A stretch of DNA of 41,292 bases from Bacteroidales bacterium (lineage in GTDB: Bacteria > Bacteroidota > Bacteroidia > Bacteroidales > P3). The DNA lies in assembly GCA_017561155.1 (NCBI GenBank), contig JAFZDP010000080.1, positions 1-41,292 on the forward strand, given 5' to 3'. The translations under genes were made by a program, and so were the position numbers. Positions 7,285-16,394 of this stretch are shown here, one piece after another (the first letter of the stretch is position 1; each line of letters starts with the position of its first letter). The notes under the pieces were generated by a model. That model did not search any database and was not told the DNA's origin. It saw only the letters and a list, made by a program, of their open reading frames with translations.

Positions 7285-9282
7285 ATGACATTAGCAGAAT
7301 TTCAACAAGAACTTCGACAAGGTATTCCGGCAAATTTGCCTGAACCACAACCTTGGGATGATAGTGTTAATCATGCACCAAAACGTAAAGATATTTTGAC
7401 TAAAGCAGAAAAAGAATTAGCTGTTCGTAATGCTTTGCGTTATTTTGATCCAAAATTTCATAGTGTGTTAGCTCCTGAGTTTGCAGAAGAGCTTAACAAA
7501 TATGGACGTATTTACATGTATCGTTTCCGTCCTACTTACAAGATGTATGCACGTCCTATAGAGGAATATCCTGCAAAATGTCGTCAGGCTGCAGCTATTA
7601 TGCTTATGATTCAAAACAACTTGGATCCTGCTGTTGCTCAACACCCTCACGAACTTATTACATATGGTGGAAATGGTGCTGTGTTCCAAAACTGGGCTCA
7701 ATACCGTTTGGCGATGAAGTACTTGTCGGAAATGACAGAAGAACAAACTCTTGTAATGTATTCTGGAAATCCTATGGGATTGTATCCATCGCACAAAGAT
7801 GCTCCTCGTGTAGTAGTTACAAATGGCATGATGATACCAAACTATTCAAAACCTGATGATTGGGAACGTTTTAATGCTATGGGCGTAACTCAATACGGAC
7901 AAATGACTGCCGGTTCTTATATGTACATCGGACCTCAAGGTATCGTACACGGAACTACTATTACAGTACTTAATGCTGCTCGTAAACAAGGTGGCAATAC
8001 TGCCGGAAAACTATTTGTTACAGCAGGTTTGGGCGGTATGAGTGGTGCTCAACCTAAAGCCGGAAACATTGCAGGTGTGGTATCTATCACTGCCGAAATT
8101 AATCCAAGTGCAACCCAAAAACGTTATTCGCAAGGTTGGGTAGATGAAGTTTACGACAATTTAGATGAATTATTCAAACACGTAAACGAATCGATAGCTA
8201 AAAAAGAAGCTCGTTCTTATGCATACCAAGGCAACGTTGTAGACCTTTGGGAATATGCAGCAGAAAATAATATACATATAGATTTAGGTTCCGACCAAAC
8301 ATCACTTCACAATCCATGGGCAGGTGGTTATTATCCTGTAGGAGTATCGTTTGAAGATGCTAAAGTGATGATGGCCGAACAACCTGAATTATTCAAAGAA
8401 AAAGTACAAGAAAGTTTGCGTCGCCACGTTGCAGCTGTAAACAAACTTACTGCAAAAGGTATGTACTTCTTTGATTATGGTAACGCATTCCTTTTGGAAA
8501 GCAGCCGTGCAGGTGCTGATATTATGAACGAAAATGGAACATTCCGTTATCCTTCATACGTACAAGACATTATGGGACCAATGTGTTTCGACTATGGTTT
8601 TGGTCCATTCCGTTGGGTATGTACATCCGGAAAACCGGAAGATTTGGATATGAGCGACAAAATAGCTATGGAAGTATTGGCCGAAATAGCAAAAACATCG
8701 CCTGAAGAAATTCAACAACAAATGCGCGACAATATCCAATGGATAGAAGGCGCTAAAGCAAACCACTTAGTAGTAGGTTCGCAAGCACGTATATTGTATG
8801 CTGATTGCGAAGGACGTACAAAAATAGCGGCAGAATTTAATAAAGCTATTAAAGACGGCAGAATATCGGCTCCTATAGTATTGGGTAGAGACCACCACGA
8901 TGTAAGTGGTACCGATTCTCCATTCCGTGAAACCAGCAACATATATGATGGTTCTTCATTCACTTCAGATATGGCTATTCATAATGTTATTGGCGACTCG
9001 TTCCGCGGTGCTACTTGGGTAAGTATCCACAATGGCGGTGGAGTAGGCTGGGGAGAAGTTATCAACGGAGGTTTCGGTATGGTAATTGATGGCTCTGAAG
9101 ATAGCGATCGTCGTTTGCGTAGTATGTTGTTCTGGGATGTAAACAATGGTATTTCTCGTCGTAGTTGGGCTAGAAACGAAGGTGCTATATTTGCAATAAA
9201 ACGTGCAATGGAAGTAGAACCTCTTTTGAAAGTAACTCTACCAAACATTGTTGAAGATAGTATATTAGAAAACCTATTCTAA
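7285..9282 (+). CDS. hutU: urocanate hydratase (long form)
   Basis: Cytoplasmic enzyme of histidine degradation that adds water to urocanate to give 4-imidazolone-5-propanoate, using tightly bound NAD+. The 665-residue length matches the long urocanase form. Family hallmarks are YGGNGAVFQNWAQY, YSGNPMGLYPSH, the GLGGMSGAQPKA nucleotide-binding segment (248-259), SQARILYADCEGR, and the C-terminal HNGGGVGWGEVINGGFGMV. No hutH, hutI or formiminotransferase gene adjoins it, although Bacteroidales usually cluster them. It has its own promoter box and a strong terminator, so it is a single-gene unit here. Confidence 0.95.
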   Translation: MTLAEFQQELRQGIPANLPEPQPWDDSVNHAPKRKDILTKAEKELAVRNALRYFDPKFHSVLAPEFAEELNKYGRIYMYRFRPTYKMYARPIEEYPAKCRQAAAIMLMIQNNLDPAVAQHPHELITYGGNGAVFQNWAQYRLAMKYLSEMTEEQTLVMYSGNPMGLYPSHKDAPRVVVTNGMMIPNYSKPDDWERFNAMGVTQYGQMTAGSYMYIGPQGIVHGTTITVLNAARKQGGNTAGKLFVTAGLGGMSGAQPKAGNIAGVVSITAEINPSATQKRYSQGWVDEVYDNLDELFKHVNESIAKKEARSYAYQGNVVDLWEYAAENNIHIDLGSDQTSLHNPWAGGYYPVGVSFEDAKVMMAEQPELFKEKVQESLRRHVAAVNKLTAKGMYFFDYGNAFLLESSRAGADIMNENGTFRYPSYVQDIMGPMCFDYGFGPFRWVCTSGKPEDLDMSDKIAMEVLAEIAKTSPEEIQQQMRDNIQWIEGAKANHLVVGSQARILYADCEGRTKIAAEFNKAIKDGRISAPIVLGRDHHDVSGTDSPFRETSNIYDGSSFTSDMAIHNVIGDSFRGATWVSIHNGGGVGWGEVINGGFGMVIDGSEDSDRRLRSMLFWDVNNGISRRSWARNEGAIFAIKRAMEVEPLLKVTLPNIVEDSILENLF

Positions 9283-9296
9283 TCAAAAACATATAT

Positions 9297-9341
9297 GATA
9301 TAGTTTATTGAGTGTAATGCCCAATAAACTATATCTTTTTT
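9297..9341 (+). terminator. intrinsic terminator of hutU
   Basis: A perfect 14-bp stem (9297-9310 with 9322-9335) followed by six T. It covers an upstream in-frame ATG of the next gene at 9308, which argues against that ATG as the start. Confidence 0.88.
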
Positions 9342-9379
9342 ATATCGATACAACAAAAAGAATAAATCAAACAAAGAGA

Positions 9380-10597
9380 ATGAACGCACCGAAGGAAATA
9401 CTTATCGAAGACTATAACTATAATTTACCAAACGAACGTATAGCAAAGTTTCCACTTTCTAAACGCGACGAATCGAAACTATTGGTATATAAAAACGGAT
9501 GTTTCGACGAATCTGTGTTTAAGAATATAGTGGACTATTTGGATAAAGATAGTTTGTTGGTTTTCAATAATACTAAGGTGATTCATGCTAGATTGTTTTT
9601 TAGAAAAGAAACAGGATCGTTGATAGAAGTTTTTTGTTTAGAACCTTACCAAATGTCTATTTCTACTGCGTTTGAGCAAAAGAAAAAATCTACTTGGATT
9701 TGTTTCGTAGGGAATAATAAAAAATGGAAGCAAGGTCCTTTATCACACACAATTACTATCGATAATGAAGATGTAACTCTGACAATAAATCGACAAGAGG
9801 CGTATTCGAATGCGTGGATTATAGATTTTGAATGGAATAATGATGCTTATACATTTGCACATATTATCGAACATTTTGGTGTGATACCATTACCTCCGTA
9901 TTTGAACAGAAAAGCTGTGGATAGCGACAATGAACGTTATCAAACTGTTTATGCCGAACATGAAGGTTCTGTAGCAGCTCCAACTGCTGGATTACATTTT
10001 ACCGAAGATGTTTTCAATAGTTTGAGATCTAAGGGTATTTCTACCGAATTTGTAACTTTACATGTTGGTGCAGGCACATTCAAACCAGTAGATTCTGAAA
10101 CTATTGGTGAGCATGAAATGCATATTGAAAAGATAGAAATTTCCAAACAAAATATCGAAACTTTATTGAAACACGCAGATAAACCTATTATTCCTGTAGG
10201 AACAACTTCGGTAAGAACTTTGGAATCTGTATATTGGTTTGGAGTGAAACTTGCTTTTGATACTACTCTTGCCGAGATGCATATTAAACAATGGGAGCCT
10301 TACGAGTTGTCGGAAAAGGGGGAAATATCGCTACAAGATGCTTTAAGTAATGTGTTGGAATTTATGAATAGAAATAGTATCGAGATATTGTTTGGAGATA
10401 CTCAGTTGATGATAGCTCCAGGTTATAAGTATCATGTAGTAAGAGGGATAATAACTAATTTTCATCAACCCAAAAGTACATTGTTATTGTTGGTGTCGGC
10501 ACTTATAGGTGAAAAATGGAAAGAAGGCTATAGTTATGCACTAGAAAACGATTTTCGTTTTCTTAGTTATGGTGATAGTTGTTTGTTTATTCCATAA
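9380..10597 (+). CDS. queA: S-adenosylmethionine:tRNA ribosyltransferase-isomerase family
   Basis: QueA moves the ribosyl part of S-adenosylmethionine onto 7-aminomethyl-7-deazaguanine in tRNA, a late step toward queuosine. Family blocks are visible: LPNERIAKFPLSKRDESKLLV, VFNNTKVIHARL, EGSVAAPTAGLHFT, LHVGAGTFKPV and NFHQPKSTLLLLVSALIG. At 405 residues it is longer than the roughly 350-residue E. coli enzyme and matches a longer Bacteroidales branch that I recall existing beside canonical QueA, so its substrate may differ. I start it at the ATG at 9380 (MNAPKEI); the upstream ATG at 9308 lies inside the hutU terminator and adds non-family residues. Confidence 0.85.
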   Translation: MNAPKEILIEDYNYNLPNERIAKFPLSKRDESKLLVYKNGCFDESVFKNIVDYLDKDSLLVFNNTKVIHARLFFRKETGSLIEVFCLEPYQMSISTAFEQKKKSTWICFVGNNKKWKQGPLSHTITIDNEDVTLTINRQEAYSNAWIIDFEWNNDAYTFAHIIEHFGVIPLPPYLNRKAVDSDNERYQTVYAEHEGSVAAPTAGLHFTEDVFNSLRSKGISTEFVTLHVGAGTFKPVDSETIGEHEMHIEKIEISKQNIETLLKHADKPIIPVGTTSVRTLESVYWFGVKLAFDTTLAEMHIKQWEPYELSEKGEISLQDALSNVLEFMNRNSIEILFGDTQLMIAPGYKYHVVRGIITNFHQPKSTLLLLVSALIGEKWKEGYSYALENDFRFLSYGDSCLFIP

Positions 10598-10691
10598 TAT
10601 ATTATATTGATAATCTGACTATTTGTCTACTATGTATAGTGAGAGGTAATAAATAGTTTAACTTTAAGTGGCGAGAATGAAGATTTTTTCT

Positions 10692-10699
10692 TACCTTTG
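10692..10699 (+). promoter_or_regulatory. -7 promoter box of pyrH-frr
   Basis: TACCTTTG fits TAnnTTTG, 86 bp before pyrH. The -33 region is not clear. Confidence 0.55.
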
Positions 10700-10784
10700 T
10701 TGTGAAAAATAGATAGTTTGTTTTGTTGTAAATAGCATACTATCATACTATTATAAATTATTAGAAACAAAAAGATATAAAGAT

Positions 10785-11489
10785 ATGAAATATAATCGCA
10801 TTTTGTTGAAACTTAGTGGCGAATCTCTTATGGGAAGCCAAAGTTATGGAATATCGCCAGATATGCTTGCACAGTATGCAAATGATATTAAAGTTGTTGT
10901 AGAAAAGAAAGTGCAAGTTTCTGTAGTTATAGGTGGTGGAAATATATTTAGAGGTTTAAGTGGTGCTGCAAAAGGTATGGATAGAGTGCAAGGCGACTAT
11001 ATGGGAATGCTTGCAACCCTTATCAATAGTATGGCATTGCAAGCAGAACTTGAAAAACAAGGTATAAAAACAGAATTGCTTTCAGGATTAGCTATAGAGC
11101 CTATCTGTAAAGAAATGAGCCGTCGTAGAGCAATCGAAGCGATGGAAGAAGGCAAAGTTGTTATTATAGGTGGTGGAAGTGGGAATCCATTTTTTACTAC
11201 CGATACCGCTTCAGCTTTAAGAGCTGTAGAAATAAAAGCAGATGTGATTTTGAAAGGAACTCGAGTTGACGGTGTATATACTGCAGACCCTGAAAAAGAC
11301 CCAACAGCAACAAAATATACTACTCTTTCGTTTCAAGAAGCACTTACGAAGAAATTAAAAATTATGGACTTGACTGCATTCGCATTGTGCGAAGAAAACA
11401 ATTTGCCCATATATGTATTCGATATGAATAAAGTAGGTAATTTGCTTAAAGTGGTTGAAGGACAAGAAATAGGAACTGAAGTAAAATAG
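10785..11489 (+). CDS. pyrH: UMP kinase
   Basis: Phosphorylates UMP to UDP with ATP, supplying pyrimidine nucleotides and UDP-sugars. The 234 residues match bacterial UMP kinases of the amino-acid-kinase fold: LLKLSGESLMG at the N-terminus, VVIGGGNIFRG, the GDYMGMLATLINSMAL segment, and DTASALRAVEIKADVILKGT followed by VDGVYTADP. It precedes frr by 23 bp, a pairing conserved across bacteria and likely one operon. Confidence 0.96.
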   Translation: MKYNRILLKLSGESLMGSQSYGISPDMLAQYANDIKVVVEKKVQVSVVIGGGNIFRGLSGAAKGMDRVQGDYMGMLATLINSMALQAELEKQGIKTELLSGLAIEPICKEMSRRRAIEAMEEGKVVIIGGGSGNPFFTTDTASALRAVEIKADVILKGTRVDGVYTADPEKDPTATKYTTLSFQEALTKKLKIMDLTAFALCEENNLPIYVFDMNKVGNLLKVVEGQEIGTEVK

Positions 11490-11512
11490 ATATAAATTAA
11501 AATCTCAATATC

Positions 11513-12076
11513 ATGAACGATTTATCTAAAGCATGTTTGGAAGAAGCTAAAAATAACATGCAAGGTGCCGTAAAGCACTTAGAAAGCGAACTTACCAAAA
11601 TTCGTGCAGGTAAAGCAAATCCTGCTATGTTGGATGGTATAAAAGTAGATTATTATGGAACTCCAACTCTTGTTAGCCAAGTAGCTAATATATCTACTCC
11701 CGACCCACGAAACATTACAGTGCAACCATGGGAAAAAAATATGTTGGGACCTATAAGTAAAGCTATACAAGCTGCAAACTTAGGATTTAATCCTCAACAA
11801 GAAGCAGATATGTTGCGTATCATTATTCCTCCTTTGACAGAGGAACGTCGTAAAGAATTGGCAAAAGCTGCAAAGGCTGAAGTAGAAACTGGAAAAGTAA
11901 ACATCAGAAATGCACGTCGTAATGTGCTTGATAAAGTAAAAAAACTAAAAGATAAAGGTGTTCCAGAAGACGAAGTAAAACAATTGGAAAAAGAAATTCA
12001 GGATGTAACTGATAAATATGTAGCAGAAGCTGATAAGATATTTGAAGCTAAACAAAAAGAAATAATGTCAGTGTAA
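11513..12076 (+). CDS. frr: ribosome recycling factor
   Basis: Acts with EF-G to split post-termination ribosomes. The 187 residues show the usual RRF blocks: ELTKIRAGKANPAMLDGIKVDYYGTPTLVSQVANIS written over the N-terminal half, INV-type helix VNIRNARRNVLDKVKKLKDKG, and the C-terminal helix QDVTDKYVAEADKIFEAKQKEIM. It is cotranscribed with pyrH and ends in a hairpin shared with the convergent ssb gene. Confidence 0.96.
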   Translation: MNDLSKACLEEAKNNMQGAVKHLESELTKIRAGKANPAMLDGIKVDYYGTPTLVSQVANISTPDPRNITVQPWEKNMLGPISKAIQAANLGFNPQQEADMLRIIIPPLTEERRKELAKAAKAEVETGKVNIRNARRNVLDKVKKLKDKGVPEDEVKQLEKEIQDVTDKYVAEADKIFEAKQKEIMSV

Positions 12077-12091
12077 GCTACTAGTAAATAC

Positions 12092-12127
12092 AAAATAAGA
12101 GGTATCCGATTGGGTGCCTCTTATTTT
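12092..12127. terminator. terminator between frr and ssb
   Basis: AAAATAAGAGG (12092-12102) pairs perfectly with 12117-12127 around a 14-nt loop that can add two or three further pairs. A and T tracts on the two sides suit both convergent transcripts. Confidence 0.75.
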
Positions 12128-12194
12128 ATAAACTATATATACTACAAGTAGTAAAAAATATCAACTACTATTTTTTGAATTTATTCGATTAATT

Positions 12195-12617
12195 TTAGAA
12201 TGGTAAGTCTTCTACCTGTTCTGTAGAAGCATTCAAAATAGAGTCAATAGGACTAACTACTGTATCTTCTTCTTGATTATTACTGTAATTCTTGTTCGCT
12301 AATACAGTGAAATTTTCGGCAAGAACCTCTGTAATATAGCGTTTGTTACCATCTTTGTCTTCCCACGAACGTGTACGTAGTTTGCCTTCAACATAAAGTT
12401 GAGTTCCTTTTTTTAATATTTTCTCGGCTATCTCAGCTAAACCTCTCCAACATACCACGTTATGCCAATCTGTTTGTTCTATTTTTTGTCCATCTTTGTT
12501 TTTGTAAAATTCGGTAGTTGCTAATGGAAAAACAGCCTTTTTTACAGTGTCAAATGTGATAATTTCTGGATCTTTACCTAAGTTCCCAATCAAAATAACC
12601 TTATTTACTCCAATCAT
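12195..12617 (-). CDS. ssb: single-stranded DNA-binding protein
   Basis: A 140-residue SSB with one OB fold (about 1-105): MIGVNKVILIGNLGKDPE, DWHNVVCWRGLAEIAEKILKKG and QLYVEGKLRTRSWEDKDG. The C-terminus ends in the acidic tip VEDLPF, the docking peptide for replication and repair partners. It stands alone and convergent to frr. A minus-strand TAAATTTG box (12710-12717) lies about 93 bp upstream of the start. Confidence 0.95.
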   Translation of the reverse strand: MIGVNKVILIGNLGKDPEIITFDTVKKAVFPLATTEFYKNKDGQKIEQTDWHNVVCWRGLAEIAEKILKKGTQLYVEGKLRTRSWEDKDGNKRYITEVLAENFTVLANKNYSNNQEEDTVVSPIDSILNASTEQVEDLPF

Positions 12618-12709
12618 AACTCAATGTTTTATTTTCTAATGTTTTACATAATTAAAATAGCTCAAATTCTATTAGTTAATACACCTAGTGATGTATCCCA
12701 AATCAATGG

Positions 12710-12743
12710 CAAATTTAAAACTTTTTTTTCAATGTTGAACAAA
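12710..12743 (-). promoter_or_regulatory. candidate ssb promoter
   Basis: On the minus strand TTTG (12740-12743) and TAAATTTG (12710-12717) are separated by 22 bp, slightly long for this promoter class. Confidence 0.45.
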
Positions 12744-12932
12744 AAAAATACATTAAATTTGTAAAGTCTTTATTTTCAGTGCTAAAATGTAGCATTTTTG
12801 TGTGGCTATTTTCTATATAATTCTGTAAATATCATTGTTAAACTATAGAAAAAATGAATTATTCAAGTATTATTTTCTTTTTTTGTTGTAAATGTATATT
12901 ATTCAGATAAGTACAAATTTATTTCTCTTTTC

Positions 12933-12963
12933 TTTGTTGTTCCATCTTTTTTTTGTAACTTTG
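12933..12963 (+). promoter_or_regulatory. promoter of the polysaccharide export operon
   Basis: TTTG (12933-12936), 19 bp, then TAACTTTG (12956-12963): a full match to the Bacteroidota consensus. The start would fall near 12970, giving a leader of about 120 nt that holds small hairpins (CGTT/AACG near 12989 and GCGTA/TACGC at 13001-13023) and a 10-codon ORF at 12974-13006. Confidence 0.75.
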
Positions 12964-13088
12964 CAAGCGAAATATGGTAGGCTATAGCGTTCTTGAACGT
13001 GCGTAATAGGTTATTTTATACGCAGTTGTTGCAATAATGCTAAAGTTTGTTATAGAAAAATGATTTAGAATTTTAAATTAAATATAAT

Positions 13089-13892
13089 ATGAAAACACGG
13101 ATAATAATTCCATTTATCGCATTGGTTGCATTATTTGCATCGTGTAGAACGCCTAAGAATATTACGTATTTGCAAGATGTAGAACGTGGTATTTCTGAAA
13201 GTATTAATCAGAATTTTGAGTTGAAAATTCAAAATAACGATATTTTGATGATATTGGTTGAAAGTGAAACACCTCAGGCTGTCGTAGTTTTCAATAAGCA
13301 AACTAATAAACAAGCAGATATTATGGCAGGTGGAGGCTATAATAGTTTTCAAAAAGTAGACCCTCTGATGGATGGTTATTTAGTGAAAAATAATGAGATA
13401 GTTTTTCCTGTGTTGGGAAAAATTCAAGTAGGTGGGAAAACTCCTAATCAAGTATCGAAAGAATTGGAAGAAAAATTGATTTCCGGAGGTTATGTAGCTG
13501 ACCCAGTGGTAACAGTTAAGTTGTTAAACTACAAAATCTATGTGATGGGAGAGGTTGCAAGACCTGGTATTGTGAATGTAGATAATGAAAAAATGACTAT
13601 TCTTGAGGCTATTAGTGCTGCAGGCGATTTGACGATTTATGGTCTTAGATATAATGTTACTGTTATAAGAGAAAAGGATGGCAAACGTGAAGTTGGCAAT
13701 GTTGATTTGACTTCTAAGGATATATTTAATTCTCCTTATTATTATCTACAACAAAATGATGTTGTGTATGTAGAACCTAGTAATAGTCGTAAAAGACAAG
13801 GTGTGCGAGATTTGACTGTGATTTCGGTGGCAACATCGGTAGCTTCGTTCTTTGCAAACATGGTATCGATAATAATAAATCTAAGAAACTAA
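13089..13892 (+). CDS. polysaccharide export outer-membrane lipoprotein (Wza/BexD-like)
   Basis: A 267-residue member of the polysaccharide export (Poly_export plus SLBB) family. The signal peptide ends in the lipobox FASC (Cys19). Residues about 40-130 form the export domain (QNNDILMILVESETPQ, VKNNEIVFPVLGKIQVGGKTPNQVSKELEEKL), and 140-230 an SLBB-like domain (YKIYVMGEVARPGIVNVDNEKMTILEAISAAGDL). The C-terminal hydrophobic segment (VATSVASFFANMVSIII) could be the membrane-crossing helix seen in Wza. It is the first gene of the operon, 23 bp before the Wzc-like kinase, and should form the outer-membrane exit channel. Confidence 0.9.
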   Translation: MKTRIIIPFIALVALFASCRTPKNITYLQDVERGISESINQNFELKIQNNDILMILVESETPQAVVVFNKQTNKQADIMAGGGYNSFQKVDPLMDGYLVKNNEIVFPVLGKIQVGGKTPNQVSKELEEKLISGGYVADPVVTVKLLNYKIYVMGEVARPGIVNVDNEKMTILEAISAAGDLTIYGLRYNVTVIREKDGKREVGNVDLTSKDIFNSPYYYLQQNDVVYVEPSNSRKRQGVRDLTVISVATSVASFFANMVSIIINLRN

Positions 13893-13915
13893 AAACAATA
13901 AAAATTTGAGTTGTT

Positions 13916-16315
13916 ATGGAAAATCAGATGAATAATAATCTACAAAAGAAAGAATTGGAAGAAAACTCAATTGATATACGCGAGTTGTTGTTTATGGTTA
14001 TCGATAGATGGTGGATATTCTTAATATCGATAATATTATGTACAACTGCTGCTTTTTTGTATGCCAAAATGCAAACTCCTATTTATCAGGAAGAAGCTAT
14101 GATTCTGATTAGGGATGAAAAAGCAGGTGGAAATTCCGGAATGGAATCGGCATTATTTGAAGATTTAGGAATATTCGGGAAAGGCCTTGTATTGGAAAAT
14201 GAAATATATATTCTGCAATCTACTCCATTGATGTCGAGTGTTGTAGAAAAACTTCATTTGCAGATAGGTTATCGAGTAAATACAATGTTCAAAAAGAAAG
14301 ATTTGTACGAAGAAAGTCCGATAAAGGTATCTTTGTTCAATAAGCAAGGTAATACTAACGATATAAGTGCAATAATAGCTGTAAATATTTTAGATGATAA
14401 TTCTTATAAATATGTTGTAACTATACCAACACAAAAAGTAGAGTTTGAAGGTATAGCAAATTTCGACCAGGTAGTTGCATTAGATGATAATGATTCGTTC
14501 AGCATCAAGAAAACAGAATTATATTCTGACGAGTATTTGAATAAAGAAATAGTTGTATCTATAACTTCTACTTACAAAAAAGCAAAAGCGTTGTTGGCAA
14601 ATCTTTCTGTTTCTCGTCCTGATAAGGTGACAGGAATATTAAACCTTACAATGAAAGATTCTAATCCTCTTCGTGCAAGAAGAATATTGGATACTCTTAT
14701 TGCTGTGTATAATGCTGATGCTATTGCAGATAAGAATAAAGTTGCCCAAAATACAGAAGATTTTATTGTAAATCGTATACATTTAATATACGGAGAATTG
14801 GGCAATGTTGATGAACAAGTGGCAAATTACAAAAAGGATAATAAAATTCCAAATGTAGAAGCTGTTGCCGATATAGCTATGACTTCGGGAGCTAAATATA
14901 CTGAAGAAATTTTGGCTGTTGAAACAGAACTTAATATGATTCAGTTTATAAAAGAGTATTTGAACAATCCTACTAAAAATGATGCTCTTATTCCTGCCAA
15001 CGTTGGTATTACTGATGCAGGTGTACAAACTTTGATTACTAATTACAATGCTCAAAAGTTGGAGTATGATAAGATTTTAGAAGGTTCCGGTGCAAACAAC
15101 CCTACAGTTAAGAACTTGAAACGCTCGTTGGATGCTACTCGAGAAGCTGTGATGCGTTCGGTAGATAACTTGATAGAAACTGTAAAGATAAAACGTTCTA
15201 ATTTGCAATATCAAGAACGAATGACTCAAAACAAAATATCGAGTATGCCTAAGTTGGAGAAAGAGGTTACTGATGTGCTACGTCAACAAAAGATAAAAGA
15301 AACTCTGTATCTTTATTTGTTGAAAAAACGCGAAGAGAATGCTCTTTCTTTGGCTGTAACCGAATCGAATGCAAAAATTGTAGAGTCGGCTAATGGTACA
15401 GGTATTCCTATTGCTCCTCGTACTATTATGTTCCTTTTGGTAGGTGCTGTGTTGGGTGCTGTTATTCCTTTTGCAGTTATTTTCTTGAGAGAGTTCTTTA
15501 ATACCAAGGTGCGTTCAAGAGTAGATGTTGAAAAAGTAGTTTCTATTCCTATCATAGGAGAAATTCCTGAAAAACCTAAAGGAAAAGAAGATGATGATAT
15601 TGTTGTTACTGAAAATGGTAAAGATGGAATAACTGAAGCATTCCGTATGTTGCACTCCAATATACAATTCTTTATGCAAGACCCATCTCAAAAAGTTATA
15701 CAATTGGTATCGTCGATACCTGGTGAGGGTAAGTCTTACACTGCTTTGAACTTCTCTTTATCGTTGGCTTATTTAGGTAAGAAAACCATTGTGTTGGATT
15801 TAGACTTGCGTAAACGTTCTTTGTCTAAGATTATGGACCCTAAATTGAAAAATGGTATTGTGAAATATCTTATAGGCAAAGAAGAAGATATGGCTAATAT
15901 CATTACTCGTAGTCAAATTTCACCAAACTTGCATTATGTAGTTTGTGAAAAAACTCCGCCAAATGCTACTCAATTGTTGTTGACAGACAAGTTTGAAAAG
16001 TTGATTGAATATTTGAAACAACACTACGATTATATAATAGTAGACTCTACACCTGCACAGGTTATTGCGGATGCTGTTATTATAAACAAAGTTGCCGATA
16101 TGACTTTGTACGTTTCTCGTATAGGTGTGTTGGATAAACGTTATTTGCCAACTATCCAAGAGTTGTACGAATCTAACAAATACAAAAATATGGCTATGAT
16201 TCTTATTGCTGTACCAATGGTTAAATCGGGATACGGTTATGGCTACGGTTACGGATATGGTTATGGCTACGGTTACGGATATTCGTACGGCGATGGAGAT
16301 GAAAGTGAAGCATAA
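13916..16315 (+). CDS. Wzc-like polysaccharide copolymerase and tyrosine autokinase
   Basis: A 799-residue inner-membrane protein that would control chain length and export with the Wza-like partner. Layout: Wzz domain with a first membrane helix near residues 35-50, a long periplasmic coiled-coil region (about 240-460), a second helix near 500-520 (TIMFLLVGAVLGAVIPFAVIF), and a cytoplasmic BY-kinase. The kinase has Walker A PGEGKS (602-607), Walker A' VLDLDLRK, and IIVDSTP as Walker B. The tail is a run of Gly-Tyr dipeptides ending SYGDGDESEA, giving ten tyrosines in the usual autophosphorylation position. The tail DNA contains two exact 24-bp copies. A terminator-like hairpin follows. Confidence 0.92.
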   Translation: MENQMNNNLQKKELEENSIDIRELLFMVIDRWWIFLISIILCTTAAFLYAKMQTPIYQEEAMILIRDEKAGGNSGMESALFEDLGIFGKGLVLENEIYILQSTPLMSSVVEKLHLQIGYRVNTMFKKKDLYEESPIKVSLFNKQGNTNDISAIIAVNILDDNSYKYVVTIPTQKVEFEGIANFDQVVALDDNDSFSIKKTELYSDEYLNKEIVVSITSTYKKAKALLANLSVSRPDKVTGILNLTMKDSNPLRARRILDTLIAVYNADAIADKNKVAQNTEDFIVNRIHLIYGELGNVDEQVANYKKDNKIPNVEAVADIAMTSGAKYTEEILAVETELNMIQFIKEYLNNPTKNDALIPANVGITDAGVQTLITNYNAQKLEYDKILEGSGANNPTVKNLKRSLDATREAVMRSVDNLIETVKIKRSNLQYQERMTQNKISSMPKLEKEVTDVLRQQKIKETLYLYLLKKREENALSLAVTESNAKIVESANGTGIPIAPRTIMFLLVGAVLGAVIPFAVIFLREFFNTKVRSRVDVEKVVSIPIIGEIPEKPKGKEDDDIVVTENGKDGITEAFRMLHSNIQFFMQDPSQKVIQLVSSIPGEGKSYTALNFSLSLAYLGKKTIVLDLDLRKRSLSKIMDPKLKNGIVKYLIGKEEDMANIITRSQISPNLHYVVCEKTPPNATQLLLTDKFEKLIEYLKQHYDYIIVDSTPAQVIADAVIINKVADMTLYVSRIGVLDKRYLPTIQELYESNKYKNMAMILIAVPMVKSGYGYGYGYGYGYGYGYGYSYGDGDESEA
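16235..16282 (+). repeat. exact 24-bp tandem repeat in the kinase tail
   Basis: 16235-16258 and 16259-16282 are identical, each encoding four Gly-Tyr pairs. The unit is a multiple of three, so copy-number change alters tyrosine count without breaking the frame. Confidence 0.9.
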
Positions 16316-16348
16316 TATATCCACTTTGAAATAAGTTGAAGTACTTTT

Positions 16349-16386
16349 AAAATCCTCGTTTGCTGTTGTGAATGAGGATTTTTTTA
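16349..16386 (+). terminator. terminator-like hairpin after the Wzc-like gene
   Basis: AAAATCCTC (16349-16357) pairs with GAGGATTTT (16374-16382), followed by further T. The 16-nt loop makes it moderate; some read-through to the genes below is likely. Confidence 0.65.
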
Positions 16387-16394
16387 AATAAGAT

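Noticed and set aside
9308-9379. N-terminal extension of the QueA-family protein
   Set aside because: The ATG at 9308 is inside the hutU terminator hairpin and the added residues do not fit the family.
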